From a virus: a DNA stretch of 38,795 nt. Made by a program: the position numbers and the translations under genes. Numbering within the stretch: the first letter of the stretch is position 1; each line of letters opens with the position of its first letter. The notes beneath the pieces are model-generated. The model ran no database searches and had not been told where the DNA came from. It was given only the letters and a program-made list of their open reading frames with translations. The stretch lies in IMG/VR virus record IMGVR_UViG_3300030117_005382, positions 1 through 38,795 of that record; one strand, 5' to 3'. Positions 29,835-38,795 of this stretch are shown piece after piece.

Positions 29835-31310
29835 TTATTTTGATATTAATTTTGTATATTTTGAAGGATTATTTTTGATGTCCTTAGATAATTCTCCAAT
29901 ATCTTTAATGCCAGATAATTCCATTGCCTTCTTAATAAACTCATCTCTTCTTAATTTTGTTTTAATTTTATCTCTTTCCTTAAGTAGAGAAATTCTTTTA
30001 TTACGCTGAGAATACATCTTCTTAGCCTCCTCTTGGCTTTTAGGTGATTTAATCTCAGGATTTTCTTTAAGCCAAAGTTCAATTTCATTTAATCTTTCAA
30101 TATCCTCATTAACAGGTTCTACTTTTTTTACTTTTGGCATTAAATCTTTTTCGGTTGCTTCAGTTGTTCCATATATATCATCATCATCACCAAGAGATAT
30201 TGTTGGAGTTTCTACAACATTCTGATTTATTGTACCATCTAATATAGTCTTATTTTTATTTCCAATATTTATGCCTGTAATTGTACCAACAGGAGGTTCA
30301 ACATTAGCTACACTAGGTATATCCCAATCAATAGTGGCAAAATCTTGTATATTATTGCCTGTTATTTTATTATATTGAAAATTATCTTTATTAAGAGACT
30401 TAGACAATGCTTCTATTTGTTCTTCATTATTTAAAGCTAAAGATTGTATTGTAGGGGAAAATAAATCATTCCAAGTTACATCTGTTTTTGTTCCTCCTGA
30501 TTCGTAAGAATAAATAATTTGATTTTTAATATTTTCCCATGTATTTGCTTGATTCTCTTTTATTTCAACTGCTTGTTTTCTAAGATTTGGAAGTTCTGCA
30601 AGTGTATTTATGTTTTCAATTTTTTTCAAACCTCTGTCTAAAAATGTACTTGCCACACCTTGCTTGTATTTAGTTTCTTTAGTAACATAGTCATCAATAA
30701 AGCTCATATCACCTTCTAATACAGCATTAGAAAACACATTATATTCTTCAGGTGAAAAATAATTATCATCTGTTGCGGCTTTTATACCAAATCTAAATAT
30801 ATCATCAAGAGAAGATAGTTGTGTAAGCTCAGGAGCGTATTCAGGTCTTGTTAATCTTGAACCAAATTTTCTAAATATAGAGTTTTTTGATTTAACAAAC
30901 TCAACAATATTTGATTCCATTTTTTTTGCAATACTAGATTTTAATGATTCATCAACTTCATTGTAAGAATTTAAAAGATTCATCATATTTTGTGTTTGAC
31001 CATCTATTTGCGAATACAAAACATTAAATTTACTATTGTCTTCTTTTTGGAATTTGGATTTTTCTAATAAATGCTCATATGTTTCAATCATAGTCGGTGA
31101 CATATTATTAAAATTTTGATTGTAATAGTTTTCCATCCTTGAAACAATTGTATCAATTCTTGAATTATCGAAAGTCATATCTATATCTTTTTCAAAATCA
31201 GAAAATACAGCTGATTGAAGCCTAGTATCTTGTGCTTGAGTTTGTTGATTTTGAGCGTTTAATAATTGTAATATACTACTAATTGCGCCTATACCAGCAT
31301 CATTCGCCAT
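29835..31310 (-). CDS. Internal virion / ejection-type protein, 491 residues
   Basis: It has a short N-terminal helix with Q-rich stretch (LLNAQNQQTQAQDTRLQS), a long helical body and an acidic, low-complexity part (about residues 335-405), ending in lysine-rich helices. There are no enzyme motifs. It is directly joined to the giant protein gene (stop and start touch), like neighbouring internal protein genes of podoviruses. AAGGAATTATT precedes the ATG. The call is from context and composition. Confidence 0.65.
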   Translation of the reverse strand: MANDAGIGAISSILQLLNAQNQQTQAQDTRLQSAVFSDFEKDIDMTFDNSRIDTIVSRMENYYNQNFNNMSPTMIETYEHLLEKSKFQKEDNSKFNVLYSQIDGQTQNMMNLLNSYNEVDESLKSSIAKKMESNIVEFVKSKNSIFRKFGSRLTRPEYAPELTQLSSLDDIFRFGIKAATDDNYFSPEEYNVFSNAVLEGDMSFIDDYVTKETKYKQGVASTFLDRGLKKIENINTLAELPNLRKQAVEIKENQANTWENIKNQIIYSYESGGTKTDVTWNDLFSPTIQSLALNNEEQIEALSKSLNKDNFQYNKITGNNIQDFATIDWDIPSVANVEPPVGTITGINIGNKNKTILDGTINQNVVETPTISLGDDDDIYGTTEATEKDLMPKVKKVEPVNEDIERLNEIELWLKENPEIKSPKSQEEAKKMYSQRNKRISLLKERDKIKTKLRRDEFIKKAMELSGIKDIGELSKDIKNNPSKYTKLISK

Positions 31311-31329
31311 AATAATTCCTTATTTAAAT

Positions 31330-31908
31330 TTATCCTTCGTAATCAATCCAAGATGACATTAAATCTCTATCTGCCATTACTTGGTCAATTAAACTTGACA
31401 TATAATCTTGTCTTTTTGTTCCCTCAGATACTAATATATCTGAAGCTTTTTTACCATAAATATCTCTTGCTTGTGTTCTTTGTTTATCAGCAAAACCAGA
31501 AGATTCAAATCCACCTGTTCTAACTTTAGATAAGTTATTTAATAATTCTACTTGTAAAGAACTCATCCCTTTTGCTATTTGTGGTCTCATTGCATTATAT
31601 TTAGCTCCTAGTAATTGTTTTCCTGTGACAGGATTTAACATCTGAAACATATCTGCCCAAGAATCTATTCCGCTTGGAGGAAGCATTCCGCCAGGATTAG
31701 TTCCAAATTCTGGGTCTCCAGGAGAATATCCATCGCTTTCTGAAGAACCTCCTAGTAAATTAAACATATTGGCAGCATAAGCTGCTTGTGTATCTTCATT
31801 ATTTTCCCAAAAATTAGGATAAGTACCTCCATAGCTATCTAACTCATTATATAAATCTCCACTTCCGCTTGATTGCCCTAATTGAGCTAATAATTCTTGA
31901 TATGTCAT
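31330..31908 (-). CDS. Virion-associated protein, 192 residues
   Basis: The first half is rich in G, S, N, P and D and probably unfolded. The second half is a helix bundle (LLNNLSKVRTGGFESSGFAD, then DILVSEGTKRQDYMSSL). The start overlaps the previous stop as TAATG. It lies among ejection-type genes, so it is likely a minor virion or internal protein. No family is recognised. Confidence 0.65.
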   Translation of the reverse strand: MTYQELLAQLGQSSGSGDLYNELDSYGGTYPNFWENNEDTQAAYAANMFNLLGGSSESDGYSPGDPEFGTNPGGMLPPSGIDSWADMFQMLNPVTGKQLLGAKYNAMRPQIAKGMSSLQVELLNNLSKVRTGGFESSGFADKQRTQARDIYGKKASDILVSEGTKRQDYMSSLIDQVMADRDLMSSWIDYEG

Positions 31909-32894
31909 TATTTATTTCCTTTCTTCATTAATTGCATTAGCATTGCAAGATTGTCGCTTATAGGATTCATACCAAACGATGGCATAGCGCCGCTTACATA
32001 AGATGATAAAAATGGAGTCCAATTTGCTCCAGCTTTACTCATTCCTTGTTTCCAATTATCTTGTTTAAATGGGGACATTGCTTTTTGCCATGTATCTGCT
32101 GCTGTTGGCGCATTAGGGTCAGTAAATCCTATTTTTTGAAAAAATGGTGTTTTGGATGCCACACTTACATTAGTACTTGGAGTAGAAATATTATTTATTG
32201 GAATTTCACTTTTTGATAAGTTTGATATAAAGTCAGGTGATTGCACACTCCTTTGCGTAGATAAATCAAAAGAACTTAAACTATCTTGACCAGTATTAAT
32301 TATTGATTCAGTAGCATCTAAATCTGGTGAAAATCCCACTCCACCACCTCCTCCTCCATAGGATTCTTTTAATTCTTGAGAAATTTCAGTAGGAGCTTCG
32401 GCTGCTTTTTCTCCTTTTCCTCCAGAACTAGACATTATTGCAGTAAGTGCCGCTGATTCAATCGCAGCTCTAACAGGGTCGTAAGATTCTATTTCAGATT
32501 CAAGTCCTGATTCAACATCTCTTAATGTTTTATCCATAAATGTTCCGCTCATTAAATCTTGAATTTTTGCTTTTTTATCTTCTAACATATTAAGTGTATC
32601 CTTAGAGGTAGCACCAGCAATAAGACCAGAAATTAAACTCTTCCCAAGTTTTCCTAATCCAGGTATAAACATAGAACCTAAGCCTAAAAGACCGCCTATA
32701 AGACCTTTTTTCTTTTTCTTTTTATTTATATCATTAAGTATTTTTTCAATATCTTCATTGATAGCTTTAATATGCTTACCTTTAAATCTTTTATCTAGCT
32801 GTATGCCTTCTTTGATTTTATTTAAAATTTCCTTCATACCTCCATATTGCTGTATTTGTGGCTGAGAATCTTGGTATGGATTAAAAACTGACAT
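31908..32894 (-). CDS. Ejection-type protein with glycine-rich hydrophobic hairpin, 328 residues
   Basis: After a charged helical start and a K-run (residues 58-63) comes a glycine-rich hydrophobic segment (about 64-96, GLIGGLLGLGSMFIPGLGKL and on). This resembles the membrane-inserting parts of podovirus ejection proteins. A G6 run (near 181) and S/N/T-rich linkers follow. AAAGGAGAACTAA precedes the ATG. It could form part of the channel for DNA entry. That is inference from composition and place. Confidence 0.65.
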   Translation of the reverse strand: MSVFNPYQDSQPQIQQYGGMKEILNKIKEGIQLDKRFKGKHIKAINEDIEKILNDINKKKKKKGLIGGLLGLGSMFIPGLGKLGKSLISGLIAGATSKDTLNMLEDKKAKIQDLMSGTFMDKTLRDVESGLESEIESYDPVRAAIESAALTAIMSSSGGKGEKAAEAPTEISQELKESYGGGGGGVGFSPDLDATESIINTGQDSLSSFDLSTQRSVQSPDFISNLSKSEIPINNISTPSTNVSVASKTPFFQKIGFTDPNAPTAADTWQKAMSPFKQDNWKQGMSKAGANWTPFLSSYVSGAMPSFGMNPISDNLAMLMQLMKKGNK

Positions 32895-33185
32895 TTAGTT
32901 CTCCTTTTTTGCTAAAATTTTACTTTTTAATATATTACATTTTTCCTTCATATACAAATTGTCCATTTCACCTTGTATTTTACTTAAAATATCATTTTTT
33001 GCATTTTCACAACAACTAACATATTTACTATCATCTGGATAACCATCAAATCCCCATCCTTTATTGCATGTAATAGGGTTGTCTTTAGAAAGTTTTTGTA
33101 GCTCATCATAGTTGTCTGTATAACCTATTCTTGATATATTTTTCTTTTTATACTTCTTAATAATATTTAATACTTTGTCAAACAT
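32895..33185 (-). CDS. Small cysteine-containing protein, 96 residues
   Basis: A lysine-rich N-terminal helix is followed by TCNKGWGFDGYPDDSKYVSC (C40 and C58, then C59) and a helical end with C83. The Cys pair and the KGWGFDGYPDD loop suggest a small metal- or disulfide-stabilised domain. The start overlaps the previous stop as TAATG. It lies between a tail protein and an ejection-type protein. Function unknown. Confidence 0.65.
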   Translation of the reverse strand: MFDKVLNIIKKYKKKNISRIGYTDNYDELQKLSKDNPITCNKGWGFDGYPDDSKYVSCCENAKNDILSKIQGEMDNLYMKEKCNILKSKILAKKEN

Positions 33186-35230
33186 TAGAAATTAGTCCCA
33201 AAAAATACTGAGTTATTAACAGGTGCAGAAGGAGCTGATGCTGTGTATTCTATATAAGGTTTAGAAGAATCACTACTAGTATTATATGGATATGCAGTAA
33301 AAGTTCTTCTTGCAACACCTGCCCCAGTTGCTCTCACATTATAAGTATTATCAAAGCTATTTAAATAATATTGTTCGTAATCTATTAAAGCTATTTTAAA
33401 TGTACTATTATTTTGTATATCTGTTTTTGCAGTTGAATTTAAAGCTGTTGTTACTGCAGCTAAACTTGTGTTAGAAAAATTTACATTAGATGAGTATTCA
33501 GTTACATCATCTGCATCCCAATTACTTGTAAAACCATCAAAATCATTCCAAGTATTAGCACTTGATGAGCCATCCCAAGTTGATTTAAGTATAATCATTT
33601 CTATATCAGTTGGAGCTACTGCACCTGACATTGAACCAGCTAAACCTGAAAAAGCTCCTGTCATTTTAAAATCAGCATCTGATACAGTCCCTGATATTCC
33701 TGATGTGTCAAAAATATGATGTGTTTGCCAATAGTTATAATAATGTTTGTACGAAGCTCCACTTTGACTTGATGTTATTGTAAGTTTTGCTTCATCACCA
33801 AAAACTTGATTTGTTATGGTAGAACTATCAACTCTTGTGCCTGATGTAGCATTTCTTTTAGAACTAAAATTTCCTGAAAGTTTTTTAATTTGAGCATATA
33901 AACTAAGAGTTGACGCATAATGCTCGTGGTCTATAACTCCTGAAGCAGATTGGTCTAATGCTAAATCAGCATCTAAATATTGAGCTGTATTTACATTTAA
34001 AGAACTTTCAGGTTTTAAGTATTTAGTATATCTATAACTACCATCTTCATTATCAGTTAATGTGTGAGTAGTATAATAATTTAAACGATTATACTCACTA
34101 TCAAAAGCAATAGGATTGCAAATATAATAAGATTTTTCTGAAATTTTAAAATCAAATTCATTATTAATAGGTTCGTAGTAATTATTATTTACTTCAATAG
34201 ATAAATCTTTATTAAATATGTTTTCCATATTAGTACAAAATTCTGATAAACTAATATTTAAAAACGAGGTGTCTTCGAAACTCTTTCTTTTAAACAATGT
34301 TTTAATTTCATCAGGTATATCATTAGTATTAATAAATGCAGAAAATACATTATCCGTTGAATAGTATCCGATAACTTTTTTATTATCTTTAGTAAGATAT
34401 TGACCAATACCACCATCATTAAAAACCTCCAATCCATACATATTACATAAATTATTTATTATAATCTCTTCATAGTTTTCTATATTATAAGATTGTATAG
34501 TAAATATTATAGAATCTTTATAATAAACAGCACTACCATCAGTATACATATCTTCATTTATTATATAATTACTTAAATCAGAATCTCCAAATTCTTCTTC
34601 TAAACTATATTGTCCTGTTGTAATATAATTATCAGTAATTTTACCAATATGGCAATCAAAATAAGGAATATCTTTATTTAAACGATTATATTCATTACTC
34701 ATACTAAAAGTTGTATTTCCATTAATTTCGCCTATATTAGTTAAATTAAAGCCATAATCAGCTATTTTAGTAGTAGATGTATATTTATTGTTTTGAAGTT
34801 CAATGCCTTTTGTATGTATGTCAAATTCAATTTTACAATTTCTAAAAGGTTTATTTAATTTTATTAATTGATTTATTCTTGAATTTTCTAATATAATTTC
34901 TAAATCAGTTTCTACATTAAAATCTTGTGATTCTCCATCTAACTCTACATTAATTAAACTAAATTCTAATTGTTGCGTACCTAAATGCTGAGTTCCATCA
35001 GGTCTTACTCCTACTATTTTATTGGAATTATTACCTTTTCTTTTACCAACACTTGCTATTCCTTTATCCATTAAAGATATATCACCTATTGTAGATATAG
35101 CATCATTAAAAGTCAAATCAATATTATCAAATGTTCCATCAGGTTTTTTATACCACAATGGAGAATTAATAGGATACAATTTATAAGTTGTATCGTCTAC
35201 TTGACAATGTGTTCTACTTAATGCTTTCAT
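33185..35230 (-). CDS. Tail structural protein, 681 residues
   Basis: It starts MKALSRTHCQVDDTTYKLYP, then SPLWYKKPDGTFDNIDLTFN. The N-terminal ~210 residues look like a conserved beta-rich attachment domain. The rest is rich in N, S, T and Y, with strand-forming repeats and an Ala/Ser-rich end, as in phage adhesins. The position next to the tail fibre gene supports a tail role, perhaps a second receptor-binding or baseplate-like protein. There is no recognisable depolymerase motif. Confidence 0.7.
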   Translation of the reverse strand: MKALSRTHCQVDDTTYKLYPINSPLWYKKPDGTFDNIDLTFNDAISTIGDISLMDKGIASVGKRKGNNSNKIVGVRPDGTQHLGTQQLEFSLINVELDGESQDFNVETDLEIILENSRINQLIKLNKPFRNCKIEFDIHTKGIELQNNKYTSTTKIADYGFNLTNIGEINGNTTFSMSNEYNRLNKDIPYFDCHIGKITDNYITTGQYSLEEEFGDSDLSNYIINEDMYTDGSAVYYKDSIIFTIQSYNIENYEEIIINNLCNMYGLEVFNDGGIGQYLTKDNKKVIGYYSTDNVFSAFINTNDIPDEIKTLFKRKSFEDTSFLNISLSEFCTNMENIFNKDLSIEVNNNYYEPINNEFDFKISEKSYYICNPIAFDSEYNRLNYYTTHTLTDNEDGSYRYTKYLKPESSLNVNTAQYLDADLALDQSASGVIDHEHYASTLSLYAQIKKLSGNFSSKRNATSGTRVDSSTITNQVFGDEAKLTITSSQSGASYKHYYNYWQTHHIFDTSGISGTVSDADFKMTGAFSGLAGSMSGAVAPTDIEMIILKSTWDGSSSANTWNDFDGFTSNWDADDVTEYSSNVNFSNTSLAAVTTALNSTAKTDIQNNSTFKIALIDYEQYYLNSFDNTYNVRATGAGVARRTFTAYPYNTSSDSSKPYIEYTASAPSAPVNNSVFFGTNF

Positions 35231-35318
35231 TTTTAAAGTATTTCTTATATTTCTTTAAATCTTGTTGCCAAAACTTTAAAGACTTCTTTAGTATTTTATT
35301 ATATTGTTTATTATTCAT
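35214..35318 (-). CDS. Small basic protein between tail genes, 34 residues
   Basis: Starts MNNKQYNKILKKSLKFWQQD and is lysine-rich and helical throughout. Its ATG overlaps the fibre gene stop as TAATG, and its end overlaps the next start by 17 bases. No separate ribosome site is seen, so translation relies on coupling. It could be a fibre chaperone or only a coupling peptide. Confidence 0.55.
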   Translation of the reverse strand: MNNKQYNKILKKSLKFWQQDLKKYKKYFKNESIK

Positions 35319-38296
35319 TATGCAAAATCTAAACTTGCTACTCCAAAATAATTTGTTCCATCAAAATAAAAAGATAAAATATCTATATCTCCATTCCCAG
35401 TAGATAAAGTAGGAGCAGTTCCATTAGTAGGCCATTTAATATCACTATCCCAAGTGCCTATTACATCTGAACCATCTCCTTGTATAACTTTTAAGATAAG
35501 ATTACAAGGTCCAGGAGGATTAGTAAAATTGCAAGTAATTCCAGTGCCAGTTATAGTAACTTTTTGTTTTTGATTGTGAGTCCAATCTATTACACCAGTT
35601 GCTCCATCTCCTATTGTATTTGCTGTTTCTGCATCAAAATACACAACTGTTTTAGCAAGTATATGATTATTTGCAGTTAAAGTTCTAGTTGCAAAGTCTT
35701 GACTTGAACTGCCTGCTAATGCCGCAGCGCCTATGTCAGACAATAATTCAGATGCATTAACTCCTTGCAAACCATCAGCACTAAACCTTGCATAATCATC
35801 TTCTGCTACATCCGCTGCATCTATTTTAACTGCATTAGTATTGCTAATACCAAATGTTAACGAAGCTTGACCCCCTATATCACTTAATACCTCTGACGCA
35901 CTTCTACCTTCAAATGTAGTTCCATTTACTCTAATAAAGTCATCATCTACAATTCCAGCTCCACATTTAGTAACATTAGTATTGCCAATACCAAATGTCA
36001 ATAAACTTTGAATAGAAAATGCTGTTTTAAATTGAGAAGAATTATATCCTTGCAATCCAGTAGTTGTCCACATAGCTACATCGCTATTAACAGGAGCATT
36101 AGTTCCTCCATCAACAACTACAGAGTTAGTATCTGCTATACCAAATGTTAATTGTGATTGTTTAGCATTCCAAGTAGATGCTGATGATATATAACTATCT
36201 CCTATAGCTGTACCTTGCCAAGTACCACTGCTAATAGTTCCAACTTGTGTAATGCCTAGCGCATTAATATCTGATTGAGTTTGGTCTGCAGTAGCATTAT
36301 CTTCAATTCCATTTAATTTAGTATGGTCTGCATTAGTAAAATCATTAGTAGTTAATCCTCCATCCCCTACAGAATAAGTTGTATTAGTAGGAACAACCCA
36401 AGTACCATCTTTTCTAAGAAATTCACTACCATGAGTTCCACTTCCTGCTGCAACTAATCCAGCTGCATAAGAATTACCAGATGCCATAACACTGTAAGTT
36501 GTATTTGTATAATTAGAAGCGTCTATAGTCCCTGCACTGGCACTTGTCCAATCTATATGCTCATTAGAAACAAAACCTGCTAAACTATCATGATTAACAG
36601 CTGTAGCTCCTGTAGCATCATAATTTAAACTACCATCTGCATTTGTTGTAATTCTACTATTTAACCAAGCATCGCTATTAGATGCTCCTGTTCCTCCATT
36701 TGCAATCGCTAAGTCTGTACCACTCCAATCTGCATTATTAATAGCAAGTGTACCACCTAATGTAAGATTGCCTGATGATGTTACAGTACCTGTTAATGTT
36801 AATCCATTAATTGTACCTGTACCACCTACTGATGTTACTGTTCCTGTAGTAGTTGAATAACTATAACCCTCAATTTTATCTTCAATTGCTGCTGCAGTAA
36901 GTAAAGATGTATCGTTATCATTAAAAGTAGTTCCTGAATCTTGGATTGTTGTTATTCCTATAGTACCACTTGTATATTCATCAAAAGTCCAGGTGCCAGT
37001 AGTTGTAAATCCTGCTGCGGTTATAGTCCCTGAAGTTGTATCGTCTGCATTATCTCTTAAATAATTATTAGGTATAATTTGGTCACCTGTATTAGTTCCA
37101 CTTAAATTACTTATATCTGTTAAATCTTGAGCTGATAAAGAACCACTACCAGTTATATAACTTCCAGAGGCTTGCGCTCCTATATCACTTAATACTTGTG
37201 CTGGAGTTCTTTTTTTAACTTCTCCACTTACTTCAACTAAATAATTATCTCCTGCTGTGTCAGTATCTATATCCCCTATAGTAAGAGTTCCAGCTACACT
37301 AAAATTCCCACTTGAATCTAATTCTAAATCACTTGAATCTCCTATAGTAGAGCCTGAGTTAATTTTAAACTTATCTGAGTCAGAATCATCTAAACCTAAT
37401 GCAAACTTAGATGTTCCTCCAATTTGAAATACAAGCTTAGGGTCTCCAGAGGATTTATCAATATCAAGTCTTCCTCCATCAACAGTTGCGTCTCCTGTAA
37501 CAAATAAGTCTTTAAGAAGAGTCATATCTCCATCATTTGAAATTTTAACCAAATTAGTTCCATTTGATGGAGTTAGATTTGGAGATGAACTTCCAGATGT
37601 AAAGTTTATATTATAACTATTTGGATTTGTATTATCTATTCCAGATACATAATATCTATTATTACTTGGGTCATCTGCTCTATATCCGTAAGATACATAT
37701 GAATCTGCGCTAGCATTTGATACTGTTAAATCTAAACTTGAACAACCTGTCCCAACATTTAATACTCTTACTCTTGGGTCATCAGCATCAGATGAGTTAA
37801 AAATAATATCAAATTTACCGCTTCCATTTAATACGGAAGTTATACTTCCATTTGAACCATCTGTTATATTTAAATATGAAGAAGTAGAATTTCCAGTTGT
37901 TAATAATAAATCTTGATTTCCTAAAGATGATACTATGCCTGTATTTTTACCATTTCCAATTTTTAAAATTGGTTGACTATTGGTTTTAGATGTAGCTGTT
38001 TTTCCTGTGTATATACTTGTGCTAATAGATTCAGATACTAATGTTAAAGCCAAGCCTCCCAATCCATAAAGTTTACTTGTTTTTATTTTTTTAGATTTAT
38101 TAACACCACTATCCTTAATTGAAGTTAGTTTAGTTGAAAACCAATTTCCATCTATTTTACCTAATAAAAATTCACCTTTACCGCTTATTCGCGCTAATTG
38201 TAAATCACCATCATTTCCTTGTTGTTTAGAAGGGAATACTTTTTTTAAAGGATTTTTTAATAATCGTTTATTAAGTAGGCTTTTTGTTGATAACAT
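35318..38296 (-). CDS. Tail fibre protein with tandem repeats, 992 residues
   Basis: The N-terminal ~90 residues differ in composition (basic, LLNKRLLKNPLKKVFPSKQQ) and probably anchor to the tail. The long body is G, S, T, N and D-rich with typical fibre text (WSGTDLAIANGGTGASNSDA; LRKDGTWVVPTNTTYSV). Residues about 714-857 hold three tandem repeats of about 47 residues, each starting LTFGI-x-NTN or LTFGIADTN; two of the three end in SDIG. The end is a small beta domain (FYFDGTNYFGVASLDF) that may bind the receptor. No endosialidase or peptidase domain is visible. Confidence 0.85.
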   Translation of the reverse strand: MLSTKSLLNKRLLKNPLKKVFPSKQQGNDGDLQLARISGKGEFLLGKIDGNWFSTKLTSIKDSGVNKSKKIKTSKLYGLGGLALTLVSESISTSIYTGKTATSKTNSQPILKIGNGKNTGIVSSLGNQDLLLTTGNSTSSYLNITDGSNGSITSVLNGSGKFDIIFNSSDADDPRVRVLNVGTGCSSLDLTVSNASADSYVSYGYRADDPSNNRYYVSGIDNTNPNSYNINFTSGSSSPNLTPSNGTNLVKISNDGDMTLLKDLFVTGDATVDGGRLDIDKSSGDPKLVFQIGGTSKFALGLDDSDSDKFKINSGSTIGDSSDLELDSSGNFSVAGTLTIGDIDTDTAGDNYLVEVSGEVKKRTPAQVLSDIGAQASGSYITGSGSLSAQDLTDISNLSGTNTGDQIIPNNYLRDNADDTTSGTITAAGFTTTGTWTFDEYTSGTIGITTIQDSGTTFNDNDTSLLTAAAIEDKIEGYSYSTTTGTVTSVGGTGTINGLTLTGTVTSSGNLTLGGTLAINNADWSGTDLAIANGGTGASNSDAWLNSRITTNADGSLNYDATGATAVNHDSLAGFVSNEHIDWTSASAGTIDASNYTNTTYSVMASGNSYAAGLVAAGSGTHGSEFLRKDGTWVVPTNTTYSVGDGGLTTNDFTNADHTKLNGIEDNATADQTQSDINALGITQVGTISSGTWQGTAIGDSYISSASTWNAKQSQLTFGIADTNSVVVDGGTNAPVNSDVAMWTTTGLQGYNSSQFKTAFSIQSLLTFGIGNTNVTKCGAGIVDDDFIRVNGTTFEGRSASEVLSDIGGQASLTFGISNTNAVKIDAADVAEDDYARFSADGLQGVNASELLSDIGAAALAGSSSQDFATRTLTANNHILAKTVVYFDAETANTIGDGATGVIDWTHNQKQKVTITGTGITCNFTNPPGPCNLILKVIQGDGSDVIGTWDSDIKWPTNGTAPTLSTGNGDIDILSFYFDGTNYFGVASLDFA

Positions 38297-38795
38297 TATA
38301 TAACTCGTTTAGTTCTATATAATACTGTTATATCATTAATAAGAAATCCCCTTGGAACTGGTTTATTACTATCTGTATTTGTTGCAAATTTAAATGCAAT
38401 AGAATTAATATTATTAATAGAGCCTTGAGGTTTTAATGATGCCTCTACCCAATCACCACCAGCTGAAACTTCAACAGTTTCTCCTACAGTATGAGTTACT
38501 GCCTCAGTATTATTATATCCTCTTTCAATTTTAACTGCAGAGCTAGTAATCTCTGTAACAAGTATATATTCTTCACCTATTTTTAATATATTACCAGCCT
38601 TTATAATAGAAGAATCTGCAAATGAAGCTGGAGATATAGCAGTTATAGCACTGGCAAAACCATAAGCCAATGTTGTTTCTGTGTTTGGTGAAGAAAATCC
38701 ATTAGAATCATAATTTTTACTTTTAGTTGTGCTAAACTCCACCCAATTATTAGTACCATTTATAGAATAATAAGCTTTAACATTTGGAGCAGAAT
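38296..38795 (-). CDS. Tail-associated protein, N-terminus cut by window edge
   Basis: The frame is open to the right edge: before the GTG at 38742 it continues as SAPNVKAYYSINGTNNW, so that GTG is an internal codon (V in NNWVEFS) and not a start. The visible part is a beta-rich domain (ILKIGEEYILVTEITSSAVK; GGDWVEASLKPQGS) ending in VLYRTKRVI. It touches the fibre gene start (stop and start share a base). It is probably a fibre-linked or adaptor protein. Confidence 0.7.
   Translation of the reverse strand, partial: SAPNVKAYYSINGTNNWVEFSTTKSKNYDSNGFSSPNTETTLAYGFASAITAISPASFADSSIIKAGNILKIGEEYILVTEITSSAVKIERGYNNTEAVTHTVGETVEVSAGGDWVEASLKPQGSINNINSIAFKFATNTDSNKPVPRGFLINDITVLYRTKRVI

Noticed and set aside
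38296-38742. GTG at 38742 as the true start of the right-edge gene
   Set aside because: The frame stays open to the edge with sensible protein text, and no SD precedes the GTG.
1-38795. Prophage or temperate phage
   Set aside because: No integrase, excisionase, CI-like repressor or host flanks are seen in the window.

Overview
The window is most of the genome of a short-tailed (podovirus-like) lytic phage. It holds a P22-type portal, a two-subunit headful or cos-type terminase, a major capsid protein that looks SU10-like, a very large internal virion protein and a tail fibre. I see no tape-measure, tail-tube, sheath or integrase gene. The DNA is strongly A+T rich, arginine is written mostly as AGA, and strong AAGGAG ribosome sites are common. 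This points to a low-GC host with a classical anti-SD. The fibre style (AIANGGTG-type text) and several small proteins recall marine phages. The host cannot be named from this sequence. Both edges cut through genes, so this is an incomplete contig and not a closed circle.

Layout. (1) Positions 1-8015, leftward: the packaging, lysis and head block. In transcription order it is terminase small subunit, zinc-ribbon protein, M15 endolysin, small proteins, terminase large subunit, portal, scaffold, capsid, and a truncated virion gene. (2) 8016-8386: a gene-free stretch with A+T palindromes, a C5/G5 hairpin and a leftward terminator. (3) 8387-9645, leftward: four small, very A+T-rich genes of unknown role, bounded by their own terminator and the divergent control region, like a moron. 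(4) 9646-9824: divergent control region with one GC-rich palindrome. (5) 9825-23025, rightward: the early block. It starts with a single gene closed by a strong terminator. About 25 small proteins follow (zinc-binding, AbrB-like, ribbon-helix-helix-like, coiled-coil, membrane peptides). The DNA-metabolism genes come last: Cas4-like Fe-S nuclease, Sak3/DUF1071-like annealing protein, SSB-like protein, DNA methyltransferase, DnaB-like helicase, RuvC-like resolvase and a second PD-(D/E)XK-like nuclease. (6) 23022-38795, leftward: giant internal virion protein, ejection-type proteins and tail proteins.

If the genome is circularly permuted or circularises, regions 1 and 6 form one long leftward late transcript passing through the window edges. 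The early block converges on it, with stop codons overlapping at about 23022. The phage carries a full recombination set (5' nuclease, annealer, SSB, resolvase) and a helicase but no recognisable polymerase or primase, so it must use the host replisome. A lone methyltransferase probably protects its DNA.

The least explained feature is a set of four gene-free spacers inside the early block (10594-10687, 11727-11815, 12116-12268, 18712-18803). Each is closed or dominated by a long stem and holds further pairing, and each sits just upstream of a strong ribosome site. One folds by eye into a cloverleaf, and one holds two exact repeats that compete for the same partners. They are the best candidates here for undescribed structured RNAs or processing and regulatory elements.
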